The notes: generated by a model from the sequence alone, not told the origin. Counted from the first letter of the stretch, positions 1-7,016 are shown. The stretch: 16,089 nucleotides of DNA from Photorhabdus cinerea (GCF_011189575.1 NZ_PUJW01000041.1:1-16089); one strand, 5' to 3'. Program-made: numbers and translations.

Positions 1-777
1 GAATAAAGGCATCAGTTTTCCAGAATAAATATCTGTCGATACTACCCAATTAGGCAAAAGCCCTACCCCAAATCCATTAACCGCGGCCATTCTCAATGTT
101 TCAAAATCATCACTGCGAAAAATCCTGTTATCATCGTTGAAGTTAATAGCACTTCGATAGCGAGACCAGCAAATACTAGCGGGGTCATGATGTTTATCAA
201 GTAAATAATGTTCACCCAGTTCAGTAAGTGTTGTCGGCATTCCATGCCTTTGAATATAATCTGGGCTGGCACAAATAATCCAAGTTTGTGTAGAGATGCG
301 TTTTGAATAAAGCGTGCTGTCTTTTAATTCACCAATTCGAATAACGGCGTCGAGACGATCCCTAACGGGATCTGTCAAATGTTCTGTTTGATCAAGTTCA
401 ACCTGAATTTTAGGATATCGCGTAAATAGCTCTGCCAGCATCGGAATAATATGCTGACGCCCAAACGTTGGCAGGCAAGCTATGCGTAATGTCCCTTGCG
501 GCTCGCCATTCAACGCCGCTAACTCAGCCTGGACATCGACAAGATCATTGATAATATCTTGCGCCCTTGAAAACAAAATCTCCCCTGCATCAGTCAGTGA
601 TAAGCCACGGGTAGAGCGAAAGAATAGTTTTGTCTCTAGCATCTGTTCAAGATTGTCTATTTGACGAGTGATAGAAGATGCAGCCATACCTTGTAAACGA
701 GCAACGGCAGAAAAACTCTGTGAGCGGGCAACATGAATGAATGTTGTTAGCATATCGGTACGTAATAAATCTTTCAT
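1..777 (-). CDS. LysR-family transcriptional regulator, C-terminus beyond window
   Basis: The minus strand is open from an ATG at 777 to the window edge, giving 259 residues with the C-terminus missing. The N-terminus is a typical LysR winged helix-turn-helix (roughly residues 9-65), with a phenylalanine-rich first helix, a SITRQI-type recognition segment and the LSLTDAGE wing. A substrate-binding domain follows from about residue 92 (GTLRIACLP). LysR proteins of about 300 residues usually bind a small effector and control a divergently transcribed gene. Here that neighbour is the MFS transporter remnant starting at 959, and a palindrome with LysR-box geometry lies between them (852-870). A purine-rich AAGG stands about 11 nt upstream of the ATG. 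The target transporter is broken, so the regulator may have lost its original purpose. The effector cannot be told from sequence. Confidence 0.92.
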   Translation of the reverse strand, partial: MKDLLRTDMLTTFIHVARSQSFSAVARLQGMAASSITRQIDNLEQMLETKLFFRSTRGLSLTDAGEILFSRAQDIINDLVDVQAELAALNGEPQGTLRIACLPTFGRQHIIPMLAELFTRYPKIQVELDQTEHLTDPVRDRLDAVIRIGELKDSTLYSKRISTQTWIICASPDYIQRHGMPTTLTELGEHYLLDKHHDPASICWSRYRSAINFNDDNRIFRSDDFETLRMAAVNGFGVGLLPNWVVSTDIYSGKLMPLF

Positions 778-851
778 CACAATTTTTACCTTCGAATATT
801 CAAACACTTCATATATTAAAAATAATACACAATATCTGGTAGCGCTATCAT

Positions 852-870
852 TTTTGCATTTTATGCAAAA
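852..870. promoter_or_regulatory. Inverted repeat with LysR-box geometry
   Basis: A perfect palindrome, TTTTGCAT-TTT-ATGCAAAA (8-bp arms, 3-bp spacer), lies in the divergent gap between the LysR gene and the MFS remnant. Its core TGCATTTTATGCA fits the T-N11-A pattern of LysR operators. It lies about 75 nt from the regulator start and 89 nt from the transporter start, where an autorepressing and co-activating site is expected. The palindrome is seen directly; its assignment to this regulator is inferred. Confidence 0.6.
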
Positions 871-958
871 CAATTTCGTTCGTTATCCTTATTCCCTCGA
901 TCTTCGGATAGTGCCAAAATCATCCCATCATAATTCCAGCCAAATGCTGAGAGTTCCC

Positions 959-1333
959 ATGTCAAATACCGTAATTAAATCAAACCCTATTTCTTCCGTT
1001 TCTCTCATTTTATTATCTGCTGCCTGCGGTTTTGCTGTTGCTAATATTTATTATAACCAACCATTATTACCAGCAATTAGTGCAAGTTTTGGCGTTAACG
1101 GTTCAATATCCGGTTGGATCGCGACACTAACTCAGATTGGTTACGCCACGGGACTTCTCTTTTTTGGACCGCTTGGTGATACGCTAAACCGTCGAAAACT
1201 GATTTTTTGCCTCTTAATCGGCAATATAGTCAGCCTTATCTTATGTGCCAAAGCTGCTAATTTCACATGGTTACTGATAGGTAGTTTAACCTTAGGGCTA
1301 ACTTCTATTCATCTTGAAATCCATTGGGTATAG
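959..1333 (+). pseudogene. MFS transporter, truncated after about four membrane segments
   Basis: This is the N-terminal part of a major facilitator superfamily drug/sugar-type transporter. From the ATG at 959 the frame gives a hydrophobic first helix with an IYYNQPLLP motif, then a GWIATLTQIGYATGL helix, then the MFS signature loop GPLGDTLNRRKL, and further hydrophobic helices up to about residue 116. A full transporter has 12 segments and about 400 residues, but this frame stops at 124. The last residues, IHLEIHWV, are encoded by the end of a palindromic repeat (1310-1332), not by the transporter. In-frame codons upstream of 959 look non-coding, so the longer reading from 737 is unlikely. 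Probably non-functional. The divergent LysR gene suggests it was once an inducible exporter. Confidence 0.85.
1310..1332. repeat. Terminal-repeat remnant of the MITE-like palindromic element
   Basis: These 23 bases match the right end of the intact element at 7081-7205 (bases 7184-7206) at 22 of 23 positions by eye. Only the terminal arm is present; everything to its left is MFS coding sequence. It therefore marks the deletion or recombination junction that truncated the transporter. Confidence 0.7.
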
Positions 1334-1616
1334 ATAATTACGGATGAATATGTTAATTCTGTCGCTTATTTCCTGATAGAAAACTTACCAGCACGACGCC
1401 AATAAAATAGATATTTATTGGTTATCCCTCTTTTTTCAATGAGATTACTCTACACTCTTTGATTCACTATTTGGAGGCCAATTTTTTCCAGTTTGAAATG
1501 GAAATATATAGACTCTTACGGGACATTTTAGCCAGGTGTGATATTAAGAATATCCATTAAAATATTCACCTATAAAATTAGTGGTTATTACAGCTACTCG
1601 ATTATAAGCAAGATCA
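1334..1616. other. Intergenic, no intact gene
   Basis: AT-rich sequence without an open frame of gene length. Immediately after the MFS stop, in the same frame, 22 codons stay open and end in ENLPARRQ-stop (stop near 1402). This could be the tail of a lost gene, but it matches nothing I recognise. I see no convincing terminator or promoter. Confidence 0.4.
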
Positions 1617-1801
1617 AAAATTGATATATAAATCACATTTTCACATCTCATGAAACCGGTTACATGAACAGCAAACTTATCTCACATTCCATCTAAAATG
1701 AATTCGTTACTCTATTGTAACAAACAATTCGAAACTGGAGTTTGAACTGTATGATTAGGTACAATCTTAATCTGGGACCACTCATGCTGTTAAGATCATA
1801 G
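1617..1801 (+). pseudogene. Decayed duplicate of the NhaC-family gene leader and start
   Basis: This stretch aligns with 3835-4000, the leader and first codons of the intact NhaC-family gene, with few gaps and roughly 70 percent identity by eye. Shared landmarks come in the same order: TTTCACATCTCATGAAACC, an ACATGAACA run, a TCACAT run, GAAACTGGAGTTT (ribosome binding site), then an ATG. The ATG at 1751 opens only 16 codons (MIRYNLNLGPLMLLRS) before TAG. The LNLG tetrapeptide aligns with residues 7-10 of the intact protein, after which homology fades. It appears to be the remnant of a second copy of the transporter operon, most of which was deleted before or when the PAS4-LuxR gene came to lie next to it. 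Confidence 0.7.
1649..1666. promoter_or_regulatory. GalR/GalS-like operator palindrome in the decayed leader
   Basis: CATGAAACCGGTTACATG is palindromic at 8 of 9 base pairs around a central CG, the hallmark of LacI/GalR-family operators. It resembles the GalR/GalS pattern (GTGKAANCGNTTNCAC) in most specified positions. The LacI-family protein at 2803-3804 has a GalR/GalS-type recognition segment (GVSVATVSRVINN). The site lies 84 nt before the remnant start codon, and the equivalent site at 3865 lies 81 nt before the intact one. Which gene it now controls, if any, is unknown; the PAS4-LuxR start is 225 nt downstream. Confidence 0.55.
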
Positions 1802-1891
1802 CAATACTATATCCCTATAGAACGACTGGCTGTTTTTGCTGATTGTTAAAATATTATTCTATTTATACCCAATGATTATTGAAGGTCATAT

Positions 1892-2566
1892 ATGAGTCAA
1901 ATTACCCCTCAGTTAACAAATATGTGGGATAGAAGTCATGAATCATGGTTTGTAAAAGATAAGAAACTTCGTTTTATATATGCAAATAAAGTATTTATTA
2001 AACTAAGTAAGTTACCTGAACACTTTAATATCACGGGATATACGGCTAAAGAATTACCTACACCGTTTAATCATCTTGCTCACCTTTTTGAAGAGCATGA
2101 CCGTAAGGTTTTACAGACTATGAACCGAATATCATCTATCGGGACTTATCTTGAAAGCGATAGCCAACAACTCAAGCCCTATTTTTGTGAAAAATACCCA
2201 TTAATGGATGAAAATAATCAATGTATTGGAATAATTTGTCACATTAAAGAAATAAATCATCTTTCAGTACATCATTATATTAAAAATGATACAACTATAT
2301 CTGTTAAGCTTAGACCCCCTAATAATATATTGACAGAAAAAGAGTGGATAATAATCTTTTTATTCTGCCGCGGCATCAGTAATCAATGTATTGCTAATGA
2401 AATAAAAATTTCATGCCGTACTGTGGAAAAGTATTTTCAACGTATCTATGAAAAATTATCAATCGGCTCAATGATTGAATTAAAGCTATTTTGCGAAAAG
2501 AATAACTATGATCTATATATTCCACCAAAATACTTTCAATCTATTGGCCATTTTTTGTTGGATTAA
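1892..2566 (+). CDS. PAS4-LuxR solo transcriptional regulator
   Basis: 224 residues with a PAS-type sensor domain (about 12-120; FIYANKVF and FCEKYPLMDENNQCIGI motifs) followed by a LuxR/FixJ-type helix-turn-helix (about 147-200; LTEKEW, then ISCRTVEKYFQRIYEKL). This is the architecture of the PAS4-LuxR solos expanded in Photorhabdus, thought to sense small molecules from host or bacteria instead of acyl-homoserine lactones, with no cognate synthase nearby. GAAGG about 7 nt upstream supports the start. It is a diverged paralogue of the pair at 8177 and 8904: the DPWG motif shared by those two is ESWF here. It stands alone and is AT-rich. The sequence just upstream (1864-1874) repeats the outer bases of the MITE-like terminal repeat, suggesting a rearranged border. 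Ligand and targets cannot be predicted. Confidence 0.88.
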   Translation: MSQITPQLTNMWDRSHESWFVKDKKLRFIYANKVFIKLSKLPEHFNITGYTAKELPTPFNHLAHLFEEHDRKVLQTMNRISSIGTYLESDSQQLKPYFCEKYPLMDENNQCIGIICHIKEINHLSVHHYIKNDTTISVKLRPPNNILTEKEWIIIFLFCRGISNQCIANEIKISCRTVEKYFQRIYEKLSIGSMIELKLFCEKNNYDLYIPPKYFQSIGHFLLD

Positions 2567-2586
2567 GAATGCTCCCTGCGTTCCAT

Positions 2587-2623
2587 ATATTCTGTCACTT
2601 AATCAGGGCAAGTGACAGAATAT
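2587..2623. terminator. Perfect 14-bp hairpin downstream of the PAS4-LuxR gene
   Basis: ATATTCTGTCACTT and AAGTGACAGAATAT form a perfect 14-bp stem around a 9-nt loop (2601-2609), starting 20 nt after the PAS4-LuxR stop. There is no U-run on either side, so it is not a standard intrinsic terminator. It could protect the 3' end of the transcript or be the relic of an insertion. Part of it also forms the end of a minus-strand open frame (2595-2753). Confidence 0.45.
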
Positions 2624-2753
2624 GACACTCAATAAATCCATGACGTAAATCAGCTTCATAGCTCATTTTCAAAGCCAAGTCGTAGATTGGGTTGTTAAGA
2701 TCTTTATCGTCGGTACATTGAGAATCCAATTCATATTCCCAACCGCTCTTATT
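2595..2753 (-). pseudogene. Possible fragment of an unrecognised gene, no start codon
   Basis: On the minus strand 52 codons are open from just after a TAG (2754-2756) to a TGA (2595-2597), with no in-frame ATG placed to start a gene. The translation reads as protein-like, with alternating acidic and hydrophobic residues and a segment NPIYDLALKMSYEADLRHG. It could be the tail of a deleted gene. I do not recognise the family, and a chance open frame remains quite possible. It lies antisense to the leader of the LacI-family gene. Confidence 0.25.
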
Positions 2754-2802
2754 CTATATAATCGGGATATGATTTATTTTACATAACTGCTGGGGAGAGA
2801 AC

Positions 2803-3804
2803 ATGACCACGATGAAAGACGTAGCATATCAAGCTGGAGTATCTGTAGCCACTGTAAGCCGCGTCATCAACAACACGACCTACGTCGAACCAGGCACCCG
2901 GGAGCGTGTAGAAAAAGCAATGCGTAAGCTCAATTATCACCGTAATTTTGCCGCACTTGCACTAGCAAAACGATGCGGGAATATGTTGGGTTTACTCACT
3001 GGCAACCTAGCTGATCCTTTTTTTTCCCTTTTGGCACACGGAGTTGAAAAAGTTGCTAGGCAGAAAGAGGTAAAGTTGATGGTTTGTAATGGAGGATATC
3101 AAGCTGAACTTGAGAAATCTGCCTTAGATTTTTTAATTAATCAGGGATGCGAAGCAATAGTAGCGCATATTAGTATGATGAGTGATATAGACGTATTACG
3201 TTATGCAGCTCATACACCAGGATTGGTGATTATCAATCGATATTTCCCCGCTATCGCCAACCGATGCATCTGGTTAGATAATGTCAGTGCTTCTCAGGCG
3301 GCTACCAACTATCTTCTTCAAAACGGTCATCGAAAAATTGCTTATGTAACAGCAGATCTACCGATTGATAATAGAAGGTACCGCCTGGAGGGATATCGTG
3401 CTGCAATGACTAATGCGGGTATCACAGTACCTGGCGATTGGATTATTAGTGTTGCATTCAATGAAAGGGGTGGAGAACTTGCAGCAGAAAAGCTCTTAGA
3501 GAGCGGCATCGGCTTTACTGCGGCAGTAACATTTAATGATGTCATGGCTGCCGGTATGATGCGATCCCTACATCAACGGAAAATCAAATTACCGGAACAA
3601 CTGTCGATTGTTGGGTTTGATGATATTGTCCCGGCCCGATATCTCTATCCATCCTTAACTACCATACACAACCCAATAGAACGAATGGCCCAGCAGGCGG
3701 CTAATTTGGCATTACAGCTCAGTACCCAAAAAGAAATAACTCCACAGATGAATATGTTCTCAGCCCAACTTGTCATCAGAGATTCCGTTTCTCCTATAGG
3801 GTAA
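2803..3804 (+). CDS. LacI/GalR-family transcriptional regulator, GalR/GalS-like
   Basis: 333 residues, full length for the family. The LacI-type helix-turn-helix spans about residues 4-24 (MKDVAYQAGVSVATVSRVIN) with a hinge helix at about 48-57 (NFAALALAKR). A periplasmic-binding-protein-like effector and dimerisation core follows, with the conserved GHRKIAYV, TFNDVMAAGMM and LSIVGFDDI motifs. The text resembles enterobacterial GalR/GalS throughout. A strong GGGGAGAG ribosome binding site precedes the ATG, and a TATAAT box is at 2757-2762 without a good -35. It is followed 159 nt later by the NhaC-family gene in the same direction, with an operator-like palindrome in between and no terminator, so it most likely controls that transporter and the C-S lyase behind it. 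Galactose itself is unlikely as inducer given those targets; the effector is unknown. Confidence 0.93.
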   Translation: MTTMKDVAYQAGVSVATVSRVINNTTYVEPGTRERVEKAMRKLNYHRNFAALALAKRCGNMLGLLTGNLADPFFSLLAHGVEKVARQKEVKLMVCNGGYQAELEKSALDFLINQGCEAIVAHISMMSDIDVLRYAAHTPGLVIINRYFPAIANRCIWLDNVSASQAATNYLLQNGHRKIAYVTADLPIDNRRYRLEGYRAAMTNAGITVPGDWIISVAFNERGGELAAEKLLESGIGFTAAVTFNDVMAAGMMRSLHQRKIKLPEQLSIVGFDDIVPARYLYPSLTTIHNPIERMAQQAANLALQLSTQKEITPQMNMFSAQLVIRDSVSPIG

Positions 3805-3864
3805 TAAAAAGCATTGCACATCAACATAAGAGTAAAAGTGATATACAGATCATATTTCACATCT

Positions 3865-3882
3865 CATGAAACCAATTACATG
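3865..3882. promoter_or_regulatory. Candidate operator of the LacI-family regulator
   Basis: CATGAAACCAATTACATG lies 81 nt before the NhaC-family start codon. Its outer half-sites match the palindrome at 1649-1666, but the centre is CA instead of CG, which breaks the central symmetry expected for GalR/LacI operators. It is conserved between the intact and decayed leaders, which supports a function. Binding by the adjacent regulator is inferred. Confidence 0.5.
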
Positions 3883-3963
3883 AACAAGTAATCTCTGTCA
3901 CATCTCATTCGAAATAAATTCATTATTCTATTTCAACAACCTATCTGAAACTGGAGTTTTTAT

Positions 3964-5418
3964 ATGGATGATAAGAAAAAGCTTAATTTGGGACTCGCTA
4001 TACTGCCAATCGCAGCAATGCTCTTACTATTGGTTATTGGATATGGTCAACTGAATTTACGCATTGAATCTTTATTACTCATATCAGCAGGAATAACAGC
4101 AGCCTTGGCATATTGGCAAGGTTATCGTTGGAATGACATTATTGATGCGATTGTAGCAAAGCTAGCCAAGGCAATGCCGGTGATGATGATACTGATTTGC
4201 GTCGGAGGGTTAATTGGGACCTGGATGTTCAGCGGAACCATACCTTATATGATGTATTGGGGGTTAAAACTGATTAACCCTCAATACATACTGATTGCTG
4301 CTTTCTTTATCACGAGCATTATCTCAGTTTGTACCGGTACGTCATGGGGGTCAGCCGGAACAGCTGGCGTCGCTCTGATGGGAGTCGCCGCTGGCCTTGA
4401 TGTGTCTTTGGCGGCAGCGGCGGGCGCGGTTGTTTCAGGCGCGTATTTCGGTGATAAAATTTCACCGTTATCTGACTCGACTAACTTCGCTGCCATCGTT
4501 GCTGATACTGATCTTTACAGCCATGTTCAACATTTGATGTATACCACTATTCCCGGTTTTGTTTTAGCCGCTATTGTTTATTTTATTGCTGGTCATACAA
4601 GCTTGACAGGTAGCGTGGCAACACCTGAAAAAGTCACAGAAATCGTTCAATCTCTTGAAAGCCTGTATCACTTCAATTTATTGTTGATTTTGCCACCGAT
4701 ATTGGTTTTGTGGGGAGCAATAACAAAACGTCCGGTGATACCAGTCATGCTGGCAGCATGTGCATTGGCTATTGTACTTGGTATAGGTTTCCAAGGGTTC
4801 ACCCTTAAACAGGGCCTTAATGCGTTGATAGACGGCTTCAATCTCTCAATGTTCTTTGATCAGGGACACAACATCACCGGAGTCGTTAGCGATGTCCCCC
4901 GTCTGCTCAATCGTGGTGGTATGTTATCGATGATGAGTACTATCCTGCTTGCATTTTGTGCATTCGCGTTCGCCGGCGCTTTAGCACTCACTGGTGCCTT
5001 GACCATCATCATTAACCGGCTTCTACAAATTGTTCACACAACAGGGCAACTTATCGCTGCAACCCTAGCAACAACTATTCTAGTAACGGGTGCAACCTGC
5101 AACGGAAAGTTGGCTCTCCTCATCCCGGCGGAACTGTTCAAAGGGGCTTATCGTCGCATGGGACTGGATAATAAAAATCTGTCACGAACAATAGAAGATG
5201 GCTGTACCGTCATAGAACCGTTGATCCCCTGGACTGCTGCCGGCATTTATATGGCGACTACATTAGGTGTCAGTACGCTTGAGCTACTGCCCTGGGCTAT
5301 CCAGTGCTATGCTGCCGTCTTTTTGGCTCTTATCTACGGCTTTACCGGTTTTGGTATTGCAAGAGTCACACCAGAAAATTCCCTGAATAAAAAGGAAGCC
5401 CAACGTGAAATCGCCTGA
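3964..5418 (+). CDS. NhaC-family Na+-coupled transporter
   Basis: 484 residues, strongly hydrophobic, with about 11-12 predicted membrane helices; an inner-membrane carrier. The family signature is clear at about residues 123-174: CTGTSWGSAGTAG, then SGAYFGDKISPLSDSTN, the conserved polar helix region of NhaC antiporters. NhaC relatives exchange Na+ or H+, and several exchange or import organic substrates, such as the malate/lactate antiporter MleN and predicted methionine and tyrosine carriers. The start has GGAG 7 nt upstream. The gene overlaps the downstream PatB/MalY-type lyase by 14 nt, indicating translational coupling, so I infer that it carries the substrate or product of that enzyme instead of acting only in pH homeostasis. 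It lies behind a GalR-like regulator and a candidate operator. A decayed copy of its leader is at 1617-1801. Confidence 0.9.
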   Translation: MDDKKKLNLGLAILPIAAMLLLLVIGYGQLNLRIESLLLISAGITAALAYWQGYRWNDIIDAIVAKLAKAMPVMMILICVGGLIGTWMFSGTIPYMMYWGLKLINPQYILIAAFFITSIISVCTGTSWGSAGTAGVALMGVAAGLDVSLAAAAGAVVSGAYFGDKISPLSDSTNFAAIVADTDLYSHVQHLMYTTIPGFVLAAIVYFIAGHTSLTGSVATPEKVTEIVQSLESLYHFNLLLILPPILVLWGAITKRPVIPVMLAACALAIVLGIGFQGFTLKQGLNALIDGFNLSMFFDQGHNITGVVSDVPRLLNRGGMLSMMSTILLAFCAFAFAGALALTGALTIIINRLLQIVHTTGQLIAATLATTILVTGATCNGKLALLIPAELFKGAYRRMGLDNKNLSRTIEDGCTVIEPLIPWTAAGIYMATTLGVSTLELLPWAIQCYAAVFLALIYGFTGFGIARVTPENSLNKKEAQREIA

Positions 5419-6583
5419 TTTCAACCAGATAATCGATCGCCACAATACAAACTCTGTTAAGTGGGACTTTTTAAATCGTTACTTGGATTTAAATAAGACT
5501 GACCTTCTTCCAATGTGGATATCTGATTTCGATTTCCGATGTCCGGAAGAGGTCTTACAAGCATTATACGCACGAGTTGGCCACGGTATTTTCGGTTATA
5601 GCGAACGCGACGATCACTATTACCAGGCTGTAATAGACTGGTTTTCAAGACGCCATCAGTTGACCTTATACCGAGATTGGTTCACTACAACAGAAGGTGT
5701 CGTACCTGGGCTGGCTTTACTGATACAAATGTTGAGTAAGCCGGGTGAGGGAGTCATTATACAAGGACCTTATTATAGTTCGTTCGCCAAAATTATCACC
5801 ATGAACGGCAGGATAGTTGTTGAAAATCCTCTACTTGAAAGTCCGGCAGGTTATAAAATTGACTATGCTCATTTAGAGCAAGTGTTAGAGCAACACCGAC
5901 CACCTTTGCTATTGTTATGTAACCCACATAATCCTACTGGCAGATGCTGGGATCGTAACGAGCTGACTCGGCTATTAATACTCTGCAAACAGCACGGTAC
6001 GACCGTTATTTCTGACGAAATTTGGGCTGATTTAGTTTTACCTGGAGAAACATTCACATCGATCCTGCATCTGGGGAGTGAATGGCATGATAATGTCATT
6101 GCCGCCACCTCAACAAGTAAGGCATTTGGACTTTCATCACTCCGTATATCAAATTTCCTCATTCCAAATCCCGAACTTCGACGTGCCTTTATCGATCGGT
6201 TGAATGCTCATGGACTAGATGTATTCAACGCGCTATCTATGGCTGCGGCTACAGCAGCATATCAACATGGAGATGTATGGCTTGATGAACTACAGCATTA
6301 CCTGGCAGAAAACCGTTGCTGGTTCAAGCAGGCTTTAGCGTCTGCCGTTCCCTGGTGCCGAATGACCAAAGCGGAAGGTACATATTTGGCCTGGCTGGAT
6401 TGTCGCGATTTAGGCTTAGATGATGATATTTTACAACGGGCCTTATTACAAAAAGCTAAAATAGCCGTTTCAATGGGATTGAGTTTTGGCGATAAGGGGA
6501 AAGGGTTTATCAGAATAAACTTAGGTTGTCCTCGTGCCTATCTTGAAAAGGCAATCGACGGTTTAGTTCAATTGACTCTATAA
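5405..6583 (+). CDS. PatB/MalY-type PLP-dependent C-S beta-lyase (aminotransferase fold I)
   Basis: 392 residues from a GTG start inside the end of the transporter gene, with AAGGA about 9 nt upstream. Family landmarks in order: LPMWISDFDF near the N-terminus, GIFGYSERDD, NPHNPTGR (Asn176), ISDEIWADL (Asp204, which contacts the pyridine nitrogen of PLP), and the Schiff-base lysine Lys239 in ATSTSKAFGLS. GFIRINLGCPR near the C-terminus holds the carboxylate-binding arginine. MalY and PatB proteins are cytoplasmic and split C-S bonds of cystathionine, cysteine or cysteine S-conjugates, releasing pyruvate, ammonia and a thiol. This is a separate enzyme family from MetC at 13925. Pairing with a transporter and a LacI-type regulator points to an inducible scavenging or detoxification route. 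The exact substrate cannot be told; a true aminotransferase role is less likely. Confidence 0.92.
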   Translation: MKSPDFNQIIDRHNTNSVKWDFLNRYLDLNKTDLLPMWISDFDFRCPEEVLQALYARVGHGIFGYSERDDHYYQAVIDWFSRRHQLTLYRDWFTTTEGVVPGLALLIQMLSKPGEGVIIQGPYYSSFAKIITMNGRIVVENPLLESPAGYKIDYAHLEQVLEQHRPPLLLLCNPHNPTGRCWDRNELTRLLILCKQHGTTVISDEIWADLVLPGETFTSILHLGSEWHDNVIAATSTSKAFGLSSLRISNFLIPNPELRRAFIDRLNAHGLDVFNALSMAAATAAYQHGDVWLDELQHYLAENRCWFKQALASAVPWCRMTKAEGTYLAWLDCRDLGLDDDILQRALLQKAKIAVSMGLSFGDKGKGFIRINLGCPRAYLEKAIDGLVQLTL

Positions 6584-6613
6584 AATAAAAAATTTTAACC
6601 AGAGCACGATAAT

Positions 6614-6642
6614 AAAGCAGGGCATTAATAGCCCTGTTTTAA
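6614..6642 (+). terminator. Intrinsic terminator of the transporter-lyase operon
   Basis: CAGGGC (6618-6623), a 7-nt AT-rich loop and GCCCTG (6631-6636) form a perfect stem followed by TTTT and preceded by AAA, 34 nt after the lyase stop. It has standard rho-independent form. Confidence 0.85.
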
Positions 6643-6680
6643 TTCTATTATCATACCTGAAGCTTTCCACACGAAAAATT

Positions 6681-6744
6681 TCAGGTAATCAGGTAATCAG
6701 GTAATCAGGTAATCAGGTAATCAGGTAATCAGGTAATCAGGTAA
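6681..6744. repeat. Perfect tandem array, eight copies of TCAGGTAA
   Basis: Eight identical 8-bp units run without interruption between the convergent ends of the C-S lyase gene and the Ner-like gene. An inverted copy of the unit, TACCTGAA, sits at 6654-6661, so the array can fold back on it (TTCAGGTA at 6680-6687 is the nearest partner). Directly after the array AATGAG/CTCATT (6743-6760) with a following AATTTTT makes a weak terminator-like hairpin. The perfect uniformity suggests recent slippage expansion. It is not inside a reading frame, so frame-switching phase variation is unlikely. Confidence 0.9.
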
Positions 6745-6803
6745 TGAGTTTCCTCTCATTAATTTTTATATGAGAAGTTCATGTTAATTTTAAAAATAGC
6801 AAT

Positions 6804-7016
6804 TCATTTAAAATATCTGCTTGGCCATATTTCGCAAGGCTCACAATTCAAAGCGGTAGCAATGAGCTGTTCACCTTTAGGCCATGGTCGATGCAGTGCA
6901 CTACTTAACGTGGATGATGCAAGACCCGCTTCTCTTGAAACAGCAGATAACGACGTTCCCCGTTTTTTAAGTCCCGCAATAATATCCGCTGGGTGCCAGT
7001 CGTTTTTTACAATCAT
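6804..7016 (-). CDS. Ner/Nlp-family small DNA-binding regulator
   Basis: 70 residues from the ATG at 7016. The protein matches phage Mu Ner and the enterobacterial Nlp/SfsB family almost end to end: DWHPADIIAGLKKRGTSL, then SREAGLASSTLSSALHRPWPKGE (helix-turn-helix), and the closing EIWPSRY. Ner proteins are phage repressors; chromosomal relatives are assigned regulatory roles. An ATG nine codons upstream (7043) is in frame, but the 7016 start has AGGAG followed by AAAGGA directly before it and gives the usual N-terminus, so I choose it. The family normally continues a little past PSRY, but here it ends one residue after PSRYF. No phage genes flank it, although a phage-repressor-like pseudogene lies 430 nt away. 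It is probably a domesticated phage gene. Confidence 0.85.
   Translation of the reverse strand: MIVKNDWHPADIIAGLKKRGTSLSAVSREAGLASSTLSSALHRPWPKGEQLIATALNCEPCEIWPSRYFK

Noticed and set aside
482..664. Plus-strand open frame of 60 codons
   Set aside because: It lies wholly inside the LysR gene on the other strand, which has clear family motifs.
737..958. N-terminal 74-codon extension of the MFS frame
   Set aside because: The translated extension is not hydrophobic or family-like, overlaps the LysR gene start and the palindrome, and normal MFS sequence begins at the ATG at 959.
3836..3860. CRP or FNR site in the NhaC leader (GTGAT...ATCAT)
   Set aside because: The half-sites are two bases too far apart for either consensus, in both the intact and the decayed leader.
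6681..6744. CRISPR array
   Set aside because: The units are 8 bp, directly adjoining and without spacers; it is a simple tandem repeat.
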